Source: Circinella umbellata (lineage: Eukaryota > Mucoromycota > Mucoromycetes > Mucorales > Lichtheimiaceae). From it: 64,000 nucleotides of DNA. Positions 20,842 through 33,000 of this stretch are shown piece after piece. How positions within the stretch are numbered: position 1 is the first letter of the stretch; each line of letters opens with the position of its first letter. Position numbers and translations under genes: made by a program. Below the pieces are notes generated by a model. The model searched no databases. It was not told the origin of the DNA and saw only the letters and a list, made by a program, of their open reading frames with translations. Location of the stretch: contig JAIWNF010000011.1 of NCBI GenBank assembly GCA_025093555.1, positions 1-64,000 on the forward strand. Reading direction: 5' to 3'.

Positions 20842-23838
20842 TCAATGCATAGAGCGCGCTCTTTTCTTCTGTTCAATATGCTTGCCAGGTGTTACAACTA
20901 CAGGCGGTCTTTCAACATTCATTGCTTTTAGTTGGAGGACAGCTACACAGTTATAAAAATATTTATATATTTATCAATTTGAATAGTTATAATCAGTAAT
21001 AAGAGATATTGTATAATGAAAAATGAAAGCAGCTTTTTTTTTTACCTTTATCTAAAGCTAACTCAATCATACATCGAGTGCGAATAAAAGAAAGCAATGG
21101 CCATGTGGACTGCTCACCATGTCTTATCCTAATTAGGCAGTAATTATGCGCACATAGTCAGTTATATATCTTATATTATACCCATGCAATACCATATAAT
21201 AATATGTACCAATATGCCAAGGAAGATGCGGTAGGGTTTGAAAACAAAATATTAAAGTCCTATTAATATTATTATTGATAGGAAAGATGATTTTATCAAT
21301 AGGCTATATATTGAAGGTAAGATCTTTGTTAATTTGTCATTTTACCGAAAATACGACTTTAGGAGCAATGGTAACATTGCCTGAAATCTTTTCTTCAATA
21401 AAGGGTCGTAGTATATTTGGCAGCATGTATAGTTGATCAATCTATATGTAGTATTATTGTAATTAGTTACTGTCGATATTACATGATCATACTTCTCTTA
21501 TTAATACCTGATAAAGTCGATGCTTCATTTCAGATGCAACAATGTATGCGACCTTATTCCATAAAGTTTCATGTTGATGTAAACTGTTCTCCTTTGCGAT
21601 AAAGGGAAGTGCATAAGTGGTAGCTTGTGAGACAATAAAATGGTTTACATTGAAGAGCTCTGATAATCGATGTAATGGTTCTTCACTATAAGCCCCCAAA
21701 GAAGATTGTTATTATAAGCCTCAGGCGTTTTTTTAAATGACACTGTCAAGTATATGTCTGTACCTGTCACTTGGCGTAGCTTCGGACCAATGGTTCCATT
21801 TTACAGCTGATGGACTCCATTTGACAATATTCCCAGATGTGTCTTTTGCCAACAAATCACAAGTACCGAAAAGACCAGTAGACGCCGTAGAGCAACAAGC
21901 TGCACTCCATATAAGCTAATAGATTACGGATCAAAGTGATAAAAAAGAATCAGGTTTTTTGTGATTCTTGCTAATTTTTTCTCATATTTATTATTACTTA
22001 CTACATTAGGCGCGGTAAGATAATTCAGAAGCTGTGGCACTTCATTCTTTCGACTTGAACATACACTAATATTCAGCACTCGTTTTGAACGAGCATATGC
22101 TTCCTTTATAATATCAAAAAATTAATTGATTGAGAAAAAAAAAATCAAGTAATCCAAAAAGCCAGATCTTTTATATTTATCATTTCTTAGCGCTGTTATG
22201 TTTACCTCAAACGTTAAATCACCAACATTAGCACGAACACATTGTTGAAGCACTTTCATATCCATCAAGTAGCCTATAACATTAGCCAACAAATTTGTGA
22301 GTTATATATATTATGTAATAGTAACCTTTTATTTATAATGGAAAAATGTAATGAAAGAAAATATTACTATACCATATTTAAGGAATCGAGTAATACGTCT
22401 TTTGAGATGTCTATTAATTTATGATAAAACTCTTGAAACGTTTAGTAAAGTCAGTATTGATTTTTTTGTCATCATCACACGAAATGAGTATTTGTGTTAC
22501 CCGCGATCACTTTTAGTTGCAAATGCAGATAAATTGATGCCGTCAGGCTGCAAAATGTGCTATTATAATGATAAGTTAATGTTTTTTTGACAGAATTGTC
22601 TATATTCAATTTTTTTATAGCTATTACTTACTGGTAATTCTTCATCCGTATGAATACAAATAAGCGCAGCAATCATAGCACCCACAGCTGTACCACTAAT
22701 AATTCTAGGTAATAATCCCTGTTCATGTAGTGCCTTAAGAACACCCAAATGATATAATGCTATGACTAGTGTTAGCCATACTCCTTCCGTCCACACCTTT
22801 TTTATCTTATTTTCTTGGATTAGAATAAGTAAGTGTATTAAACATTTACTTACCAAAAGCCGTTCCTCCTTGCAATACTAAAGCAGAAGTACCAAAGCTT
22901 TGACGACTATCACTAAGAAACTTTAATTTTGTTTGTTGATCCAATGCATCAGTTGATTCAATATACTCAATATGAGCAACGACTTCTTTCATATAATCTT
23001 CAATCAAGTTCTTTGTGCTGTAATAGATGTTTTAGAATAAGATTTGTAAATATTATTATTGTTAGCTGTAAACAAAATAGGAGGGCTTATTTATTATTTA
23101 TCAAAGACGTACCCGAGATAAGAATGTGAAAAGAGTTTTTTATCACAAATGCCACCAAAGTTCCTTAGTAATCCACTGCGAAGCATGTAAACCATGCTAT
23201 CCACATCATTTGCTTTCCTGGCTTTCCGTAAATGATCTAATCGAGCTGAAATCAATTTATAATCATATACACGAGAATCGGGTTTACTTCTCCATACATC
23301 GTTTTCTAATAGTAATATAATCATCCATTCGTTAATTATTTATTGATCTTTTTTTTTTCTTTTTTTCTTTTTTTCTTTTTTTTTTTGGCTGGAGTAGCAA
23401 AATGGGGTTCTCTTACTTAGAACTCTATATAATAAAAAAATGACGAGGTGAAATTAGATCTATATGAACTATAACAAGGAAAGTGACAACAATTTTAGGA
23501 AAAAAAAAAAGAAATCATACTCGTCCAACTCTTTAGCTTGAGCTTTCCATTCTACAAAACTTGTTGCTTCGCCTAGTTGGTCGACAAGTCCATGACAAGG
23601 ATGACTTTTATTTATTGATTTCCATTGAATCTAATTTTAAAAAAAAAACCAAGCACTTGTCAATTGTGTAATTTTTTCGTCATTAATATGGTACTAATAT
23701 AAGAAAAACAAGTAAGCGTACTGAAAGTGGTTGAAGTAAGTAGCTTTGAATGATCGTAAAGGCACCATACACAAAACATAAAAAAGGGACAGCAATGTAG
23801 CGGACAGGATCGTAACCGATCTTTTTGATCGTGTCCAT
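20842..23838 (-). CDS. Patatin-like phospholipase/triacylglycerol lipase family protein (DUF3336 + patatin)
   Basis: The gene is multi-exon, starts at ATG 23838 (MDTIKKIGYDPVRYIAVPF, an N-terminal hydrophobic segment) and ends at TGA 20842-20844. Exon 1 is 23838-23722, exon 2 is 23630-23521 and exon 3 is about 23305-23113. The DUF3336-like part has YDYKLISARLDHLRKARKAN and RSGLLRNFGGI. The patatin core has LVLQGGTAF, ALYHLGVLKALHEQGLLP and IISGTAVGAMIAAL. Later exons carry RRITRFLKYG, VRANVGDLTFE, RVLNISVCSSR, LFGTCDLLAKD (the Asp region), HFIVSQATTYALPF and GEQSTWPLL, in the right order. The usual Gly-x-Ser-x-Gly is Gly-Thr-Ala-Val-Gly, so the nucleophile Ser is absent. I recall a GTATG variant in one fungal subfamily, so this may be ancestral. 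The join of exons 2 and 3 gives a frame mismatch unless an acceptor at about 23287 is used. The role, lipid droplet or membrane lipid turnover, is inference. Confidence 0.82.
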
Positions 23839-24336
23839 TGGTATAAATTAAAGCTGGCTATCGTTTAGAAAAAGGAGAAAAAGAAAGAGAAAACGAGAGA
23901 GGGAATAAAAAGAGAAGATCAGTAATAAGAGTAGCATCATAATTTCACATGTCAGGTAAAAAACGATTAGGTTGCACAAGCATTTCACCAATGGATTTTG
24001 CATATGCTTATAAAATCTCAGTCGCATGATCTCTATTATTAGAAAAAAAATGTGTACATACAGTTCATTTCATCAAAAATATTATTTACAGAAAGAGTTT
24101 ATATATATAAGAGAAAGAAACGGGAAACGATGAGAGGGAGAACAATACAGTTTATAGAGAAAGAAAGAGAGGAACAAAGGTATATAATAAACGGTTTGCT
24201 TATGATGACTGAGTGTGTAAAACGGGAAAGATTATTTGATAATAATAATAATAATAATAATAGTAATAATAGTAATAATTGATGGCGTGATGATGATTGA
24301 TGGTACTGATAATGATAATGTGAGTGTGTATGTTGA
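23839..24336. other. Intergenic region between two minus-strand genes
   Basis: This 498-bp stretch is purine-rich on the plus strand (GAAAGAGA-type runs at about 23875-23920 and 24108-24175). It includes an (AAT)n-type microsatellite at about 24238-24279. It should hold the promoter of the patatin-like gene and the 3' UTR of the chitin synthase. No gene is seen. Confidence 0.5.
24238..24279. repeat. (AAT)n microsatellite with TAG interruptions
   Basis: About eight AAT units are followed by AGTAAT-type variants, in the 3' flank of the chitin synthase gene. Confidence 0.85.
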
Positions 24337-27300
24337 TCAAGGTGCTGAAGGTCTTGTTAAAAGTTGTAACGTAATATCTTCAATACTCTTATTTATAAAC
24401 TCCTGAAGATTTTCATCACGCTCTATCTTGTCTCCAAATGTAGAGCGTAAATGCTGCTTTACTTGAGCACGTGTAGTTGAATCTAAATCTGCACTTTCCA
24501 AGTATGCTCGGATTTCTTGTTCAATCGGCCCTTGCAAGTCATTATTATTGTTGTCATGACTACTGTTGTTACTATTGCTACTACTATTATGGCTGTCAAT
24601 AGGTGCTGCTACCGTCCTTGATAATGTAGATAATTCCGTAGATCGATAACTTGGATCGCTTGTATCTCGGTGATGCAACGAGGGTTCTGCAGGTGCTCGT
24701 CGCCTGCGTGTAGATCGCATGCGGCTTGAAAAACTAGATGACGGTGGTGCAGCTGATCCAGCAGCAGCGACAGTATTTCCGTAACCACCAACACCGCGTA
24801 GTCCTGCCGGATGACCGGGAATCTTGAGTCCCACTTTACTATGGAAAGCAGATCTTCGTCCTTCTTCGCCCCCTTCTTCTTCCTCTGGGACAGTGGGACT
24901 CTTGCTATTAGACATGGAACCACCAACTGTTGGATAATAATGAGAGGGGTATCGAGAACGTTCCAGCGACGCTTCTGGATCCAAACTAAGATTCGAACTT
25001 GCCAAAGAAAGAGTATTGGACGTGGTCGAATTAATAGAACAACGATCTGCAGGTATGGTTGATTCTGCAGAGTAAGACCTTGATCGTGTAGGTGTACTTG
25101 AACTTGTATTACTTACAAAGCCACCGCTATCAATAATGGCTGAAGGAGCACCTGCAGGATAATAAGGTGGATACTCATCATGACTCGTGGTATTGAACGA
25201 TGAATAAGTGAAATAGGAGGATTGTGAATGGCTTGGTTTATGTTTTCCAACATGTTGATGTTGTCGAAGTGTCCGATGCATCTCATCTGTGTATGTCGAT
25301 AATGGTAATGTACCTTCTCCTTGCTTAGGGACTGCATATCCATCATCAAATGGATTGTCCAGTGACGATGCAAATGGATCCGCTAATGAACCTGACCGAA
25401 CACTCGCTGCCGGTGAAGAGTCTTCAAACGGATCTCGCTGTCGCCTGACAGTGCCATACATATCTACAACTGAGGCCACTGGTTTAAATCCACTTGTTTT
25501 ACTCTTACCAGCACGTACGCTATGATGCCCATTATTTCTAAGTTGAGCAATGGGAGGAGTCGATATCGTTTGGTCTACAAAAGAGCCAGAGCGACGTGAA
25601 TCAGTAGAATGGATACTTGCTCTACCGCTGACAAAGCCCGTAAATCCAGTGAAATTTGAATCGAGCGCAACAGCTTCTTGCATGGCACGTTGATATGCTT
25701 TTTCAGCTTCCAAAACATCAAATTCATTAAGTCGCATGCGTGGCACTAATTCATCATCCGTTAATTGTTTTTGTTCGGAGCAATCATCGTCGTGTAGATC
25801 ATCCCCATTATCATCATCCACCACACCATGCATCCGTCCACGACATCCATTCGCTGTCGGCCATACATCGTACCACCGTCGAGCATAGTCGCTACACCAA
25901 ACAGCCACAAGCGGAAACCAAATTGCAAACAAAGGAACTGAAAGTAGACCATAAAAAATAAACCACATAACATACTTGAATTGTCGTCGAACAAGGAAGT
26001 AGATCATGTGTAAAGCAACGAGAGCAGCAAAACTGAGAGCAATAATTTCATAAGCCAAATGGGTTGTATCCATGAAAAATCGAATATAAACACTGTACAA
26101 GTAAATAATTATAGGCATTGAAAAAATCATATCCAAAAGCTTGGTGACTGAAATAATCCAACAGGCAATACCCACATCCCAAGCAATGCGATGCATTTCG
26201 ATTTGGTTGTGGAAAGTCGTTCGCAAGTTACGGGACTGAAGTGCTTGAAGTGCGAATATGTTGGTTGGTAAAGTGACATAACCCACTGCTTCTGGTTCAA
26301 ATGCAAGTCGATGCTGAGGGTGAGATCGTAAAAGAACAGCACCTAAATATTGCTCTTCACCTAATAATAGTACATTTTGCATATGCATTGTTCCTGGTCG
26401 TGGAGCTGCAAACCCACGAAGAACTGTTGGGTGAATACAACAAGGTCGAATCCCAGCGTTGGGTGCCAAAGATAATCGTGATTCTTCTCCTGTCGTCATG
26501 CTACGAATGTCGCTATCGTCTTGTGAAGGATTGATTTCGTCACTGACTTTGGGCCATTTACTATGTGATCGTATTGTCTGTTGGGATGTTGATGCGCTGC
26601 TGATCCGTTTAAATGTCTGCCATCGGGAAATTTTTGTTGGTTTCGGTTGTTCGTCCGGTACATTTTCGGTCCATAACTTATACATTACAAATCCACCATT
26701 AATTGAAATTACCGTACCAAGGAATGCCTCGTAAGCAAGGCCTGAATAAAAAGTTTGATAAAGTGGAAAAATCTGAAGCATAGTCGTAATATTTTGTTCT
26801 GGATTGGCAGGACGGGCGTGTCCGCTTATCGCTAGCATCTTACGATCTTTTTCCAATCTGGAGACCATCTTCTGTACAACGTCGCCTTGAATCTGTGTAT
26901 CTGCGTCCGTAACTAACATGTACTTGAAATTTCGTGGATTGATCCCAAGGACACTATAGCATTGATTAAATAACTCGTATTCGAGTGGCGTCATTCTATT
27001 GCTAGCCAAATTCATGCATCTTTCCAAGAATCCCAATACAATCACCATGGAGTCCCGTTTCCCACGATTGCCTGGTGCACAATCCGCCAATGATGCTTCT
27101 CGTGCCGCACCTACTTTTACAACTACCAGATAAGGTACACGGTTACGCCCAGTTTCATAGTACCCGGAATAAACTTTGGCATAATTGACTCGTTTTCGAT
27201 TTTGGCCAAGCGAAATATAAGGCTGTGAGGCAGGATCATCAGTACCACTGTAACCTAGCAATTCCAATATGCATGAATGAACTTCCTTAGAATCTTGTTT

Positions 27301-28852
27301 GCCCCTTGTTAATCCGTCGCAGACAAATAATAAAAGTTTTCTCGAATCGTCATAATGTGACCTCGCCAATGATTCCAATGTCTGCTTGATAATATTGCTT
27401 GGTTCGGCATAACAAGGAACCAGGAGAATTGTGTGAGGCCAATTATTATTTCGTAATGCAGCGGAAAGCTCTGTGGACGAGAATAAAAAGCGCTGCATGA
27501 CACGCAAACGACAAAGGTGTGCCAAATGCATTTTGAGGAGGAAATATAAAAGGCCTACACCCATCGTTGCCCATAATGCTGGGTTGATCTTGGCACATCC
27601 ACTTGGTGCCACGTCTTCTACAATACCCTTAAAAAAAAGTGTTTCCAGACATTGTGCATAAACATCGGGGCTCGTAACGTTGCTGGCAAAATAATCGCTG
27701 ATGTCTTCTCCCAAACTGATAAAGAGTAGCATGGTGACTTCGAGTGGTAAGAACATCCGATCGAGTGCAAATGCACGCGAATAAACTCCTGCTGATACTT
27801 CAACGACATCTGTTGCTGTTTCCAAATAAGCAGTAACATCGAGTACTTTGCCATTTAATACAACGTATGCTTTGCCTTGCGTCTCTGGTGAAGAAAGTGT
27901 TGTAAAATTCGAAATGTCGTCCATTTTGTAAACGACGTCTATAGAAAATGAAGTATTATAATTAGAAAGCAAATTACTATTCGTCATCATACTTGTCGTC
28001 TTATTTTAGGAATTATTATTGTTTGATAAAAGTGAAATAAATCACTCCCAGCAACAAGGGGGTTATATTGCGTTTGTGCGTGTGTGTACTTACCTCCCTT
28101 GAACGGTAATCCATCAAAAGAAAAAGAGTAGCAGGGTGCGCCAGAAAGAGAAGTATTATTAGGATATGGACATGTCCGTTCGTTGCCATTGAATTCATAT
28201 CCACTATCGTTTGAAAGCTTAAATGTTAACCATTTGTCTGCTTCTGCTGAGCGGTCTGTGGTTCCGCCCGAAATACATCGTTGTAAATGTGGATTCCTAT
28301 ATGTGTCCATTCCATTTCGATCCAACATTAGAAATGTTGGAAACATAGGTGAAACATCGAGTCCATTGTACTGAGAGATTTCTTTTGCTACTTGCGAAGA
28401 ATCATCATATTTTCCCCATTCAACTGCTCGACCGTTTATTGCTGCATATTTTGAATCGTTTTTAAAGACATCAGCTTGTGGTACAAGGTCTTCTGTATCG
28501 CAAAAGAGTGTTGAAATATATTCGATCCAAAATAAAAAGAGACCGACGAGTGCAATGAATAAAAAACATGTTGTAACTTTTTCACGCCAAGCTTGACGGG
28601 CCGCTATTAATTGAATGAATGTTATATTATATTAGTTGTTATATATATAAATAGAAATGAACGTTACTTTTTTTTGGAAGGGTTTTGTGTAAAAAGAGCG
28701 TTTTTGTTAGTTATAGAAAAAAAGCTACATGAAGATAAATTACCTGAGCTGTTTAGTCCTACTAAATATTTTAAAACAAAATCTGGAAAGATTATTGTAC
28801 ATATACGGGATAGTAATACCCAAGCAATGCGACGACAAGTAAGTGTGCGCAT
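24337..28852 (-). CDS. Divergent division-2 chitin synthase with cytochrome-b5-like and DEK_C domains (about 1406 aa)
   Basis: Exons: 28852-28744, 28603-28094 and 27938-24337 (4221 nt coding). The start (MRTLTCRRIAWVLLSRIC) gives the first membrane segment, and QAWREKV precedes the second. The cytochrome-b5-like part has YVVLNGKVLDVTAYL. The GT2 catalytic core runs from VPCYAEP to DADTQ (about 551-553) and on to the C-terminal membrane cluster (about 800-905). A DEK_C domain ends the protein (EIRAYLESADLDSTTRAQVK). In class V/VII enzymes the core normally has GEDR and QRRRW. Here these are GEEQ (about 733-736) and QSRNLR (about 774-779), and about 95 extra residues separate them from the preceding membrane-proximal segment. 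No myosin domain is found upstream, although DEK_C usually accompanies one. The protein should sit in the plasma membrane or chitosomes. Whether it makes chitin is open. Confidence 0.88.
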
Positions 28853-30075
28853 GTACTTATAAATGTGTGGAAGAAACTTGTTCTCTTTTTCTACAGCAGG
28901 CTTTTTTCTTCTTTTTCTTACGCAACTGAGTATGAAAAAACTCCAGACAGGACGCCTTTATATTTACTATGGGTTCAACTAAAAATAACACTCACTTAAA
29001 AAAAACTCAGGTGCGCTTTGCATAATTTACATCAAATAATACAAAATTATTGAGGTAATACAATAGAGGAGAAATAATTAATAAACAGAGCAGCTGAGGA
29101 ACAAATTGATAATATATTTCATTGGTAATTCACACTTTGATGTTATGTACTTTTTTTTATATATTGATCTCGTGGAATTAGTCAAGTGAGGGGATAAAAA
29201 AAGGCGTCTTACAATATTTATTACCTCTATATTCAAATGAAGGGGTTAGTAACTATCTAAATAGTATACTATTGTGTCCCTCATTGTACGTTTATACTGC
29301 TTTCAGAGCCGAATACAATAGTTGTCAATTATAGACAACAAACAAAACACTGAATACTGCGGGTACGTTGAAATATGGTATGCTTCGTTGCTGGTCAGAA
29401 AGAAAGTGTGTAACGATTATATGACAAACTGTTTGTGAAACCAATTACCAGCTAATCATTAAAGAGGATGATTGTTGCTAAAAAATTATTTGAGAGTAGA
29501 ATCATAAATATCTATATATTATTGGGTATTATATTAAGCGGGTATTGGCTTAGTAAAATATGTGAGATTAGAGCCGAAAGAAGAGCTTATTTAAACAGCA
29601 ACGACCAAGCTTTACGCAATTTTCACTGTCATGCGGCACACGAACAAGGAGAAAAAGTATATTCATATTTTATATTTAAGTATTTAATTTTTCTGCATGG
29701 TTTAAATAGCAACATTTAATAAGTGTATCGTAATTCCATTCTACTTCAATAAAGTGGTTACCAACTGTGTAACTGTTGTTATGAAACTACTTATTTCGTA
29801 TCTAGTACAAAGGATTTTACTGCTATGCTTAGTACAAACAATTTCTTATACAATTATGATAGTGGGCTTATTGTATTTAATTTATTTAAAAGCACTATTC
29901 TCACATAATGAAGGACTTCAGATGAGGGTGCTCAATATACATGCTGCTTTGAAACCTTTCCCACCATACAAATACAAAAAGCAAAGCCAATCAAAAACTC
30001 CGCAACAAACACATCAAAGAATTTTTTTTTTGCATTTTTCTTTCCAGCTTTTTTTTTTTTTTTTTTTGTTACTCA
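28853..30075. other. Divergent intergenic region between chitin synthase and UTP10
   Basis: This holds the promoters of two divergently transcribed genes, plus one low-confidence small gene at 29468-29733. A T-tract of about 20 bases (about 30045-30067) sits just before the UTP10 start. The rest is AT-rich with no coding signal. Confidence 0.45.
29468..29733 (+). CDS. Possible small membrane protein (about 70 aa), unknown
   Basis: A candidate two-exon gene, 29468-29656 and 29710-29733, with a 53-nt intron (GTATAT...AAATAG). It begins MIVAKKLFESRIINIYILLG, so one hydrophobic helix lies near the N-terminus, followed by a charged segment (KICEIRAERRAYLNSNDQAL) and HCHAAHEQGEK. I recognise no family. 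Composition is more protein-like than its surroundings, but the evidence is thin and the ORF may be spurious. Confidence 0.3.
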
Positions 30076-33000
30076 ATGACTTCCTTGCAAGATCAGCTGA
30101 AGCGGATCGGTACCGCCGATTTACGCAATGTTACAGAAGGAACAAGAAGACATAAAGCTTCATTCTTATTTACTTCAAGAGAGGCTGCTGATCAAGATCT
30201 TGAAACGATCTATTCGATTGCGTTAAATGGTATTATGGAGCTTGTGATCATTGATAGCAAGTTTGGACCTTTTCAAAAAACTTTGTTTTCCGAGAAAATG
30301 AAAGGTTATGATCGCGTTCTTCAGGTAAGAACTGGATCTTAAAGGAAATTAGAATCACCATATACTTTATTTTTATTTCGAATCGTCAGAAGGTAGTAAA
30401 CTTACAAAGGCTGGATTTTATATGTATAATAGACTGCTGAAGATAATGCCAAATTGGATAAAAGTATTGCTGCGTTTTTACATCAATTATCACCTTACTT
30501 TTTATTGAAACCTGCCGGAAAAACAATTGAATGGTTAATTCGTCGTTTCCGTGTTCAAGATTTTAATGTTGAAGCGGTACTTGCTTGTATCTTACCTTAT
30601 CATGAAACCAAATCATTCGTTCGAATGGTATCATTGCTTCAGATTCAGTAAGTGTATACCTATTCTAGAAATATATATTATGAAAAAGCCGTACAGAAAA
30701 GAAAATTAATCTGATATCATTTAGGGAAAACACTTCTTGGTCTTTTCTTCTACCAGTAAAGAAAAGCAATATCCCATTGGATCGATCCATGTTGGTTAAG
30801 GCAATGAAAAAGAGTCGACGTATTCTTAGCTTTGTATGCAAAACTGTAATTGATGCACCCGTACCGTTCCAAATATTATACTCATTCTTTGCAGCAACAT
30901 TGACCGACTTCGTCAATGCCATTAACAGAGTGACGGATGATACCATGGTTGCCTTGTTACCCTATCTGATTGACTCATTGACTCGTCGTGAAAACCCAGA
31001 ACTCCAAATTGCTGCATATATGGTCGTCTCTCAACTATCTACTCGTGAAGCACTCAGCCAAGATGCTCTTCTCACAATCACCAATAAAATGATCTTGAAC
31101 CATAATGAAGCTTTATTCAGTCATTGTCTGCTTACTATCGTACATCTCGCTCAATCGCAACAAAGTTTCCAAGGGTTCAGTCATAAGGCGATTAAACGTG
31201 TCTTTAAGGCACCAGCTTTCGAGTCCTGTTTCCTTGAAATTGCACAAAAATATGCCACTGATCGTTTCATGTCACTTACCATGAGCGAATTTTGCAGATC
31301 TGTTCCCAAGTCGACAGAAAAGGCCGAACTATTAAATTCATTGGCAATGGATGGTTTATTGTCGCACGAAAATATCCGTTTGCTTTCTAGCTGTGCCATC
31401 AAAGGTTACCTCCAAGAATCTGCTAATAAAAATTATATCGATGCGTTCCGCCCTCTTCTTGTTACCTTGTCACAACGCTATATTGAAGATTTGGATATGG
31501 TCTTAGAAGAACAAATCAAGAGCGTTAAAGATGATGCTGATCAATCCAAGGCTTTTTATGAATTTTCTGCTGCTGGTTTCAAAGGTACAGGGCATGAAAT
31601 TGTACAAGAAGCAAACACAACATTGTATCTCAGTTTGAACAGTCCTGCCGCTTCGACACGCTTGCTAGCGATGAGAAGACTTGTCAATGTTATTAAGGAC
31701 GAAGATAGTCCTTTGGTCAAGGTATAATATATATGTTTGGATTAAATATGTGAAGTAGAGTTTTTTTAATTAACAGTGGTTATTTTACATCTTCTTTTTT
31801 TATAATTGCAGAATCCAGAAATTATTGAATCTTCTTTGTTGAGATGTCTGGATAGTTTCAATGAGCTTCTCTCCTATGCTGTATGTGATATTCCTGGACA
31901 TTTACTTAAGTTTGTCCCTGGCCGAAAGATCCTTGCAGCTTTATCCCAGTTACTTCAAGAACGTGGTGCATTCCGTAAAGAAGCTGTTCTTATCTTTAAG
32001 TTCCTTTTGGGTGACTTTAGCAAGCAATACCCCGAATCGTTATCCGATGTTGCCCGTGTCTTGGCTGTTTTTGTATTTGCTGCACCTGCAAATGTTGTCA
32101 AGGAACTTATTAAACAAGTGAAGCAAATTCATCTCGACAAAAAATCCATCCTTGGTAGCTTGTTGGAACATGTGCGTGAAATTGTTAAATCGGCAGGTGA
32201 AGGTAATGATGCCATCAGCAAGTCGTTTATCGAAAAAGAAGCTACCAACATTTCTACCACAAAGGGCAAGCATGTGATTGTTTTGGACTTTTGGACCCAA
32301 ATGATTCATGACGGGACAATCCCAGAAAAAATTGTTTCTTTGTTGATTATCACGGAAGCTATGAAGAAACAGCAATCGAGTACATTCAACTTTACACTTG
32401 TCATCGATGCTATTTTGGATTCCATGACTAAGGATGAAAAGCGTACCATATATCAAACTCAATTACCCACCGACCAATATACAGTTGATGGCAATTTGCC
32501 TGACGTGACTTTTGATATGCTTCGAACGGTTCACGATTTGCCCAAGTCCACTATGACCAATTTGATTCAGTATACTTTCTCAGTTACCGTGGCTTCATTA
32601 CAAGCTCAACCTACAAGTGTGGATTGGTATAATGTCAAAGATCAACAACAATATGCTGGACTTTTAAAGAAGTTGTTTGGTACATTTGTTGGTGGACCTA
32701 CTCTTGGCTGCTTTGAAACTATGTTGGCTACTTTGGTAGCAAAACATCTGAAGGAGGATGTTTTTGCTTTCTTGATGAGCATCTGGATTGATCAAGGTAG
32801 GTTTTTTTCTCTGAAGAAAGGAAAACAAACTGTGGATTGAGCAAACAGAATGACTGTTATAGAAGGAAGAGAGAAAGTTGACATATTAAAATTATTATGA
32901 TGAATTTATTAGGCTATTCCACAGCTGTACGTGCACGGTCATTACAAATTGTAGCATCGCTTATGAGCCAATATGTCGATGGTGACAATGATCTTCAGCA

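Noticed and set aside
29754..30155. 133-codon plus-strand ORF before UTP10
   Set aside because: It starts from a non-ATG codon, is hydrophobic AT-rich noise with a poly-Phe tract, and overlaps the start of UTP10 in another frame.
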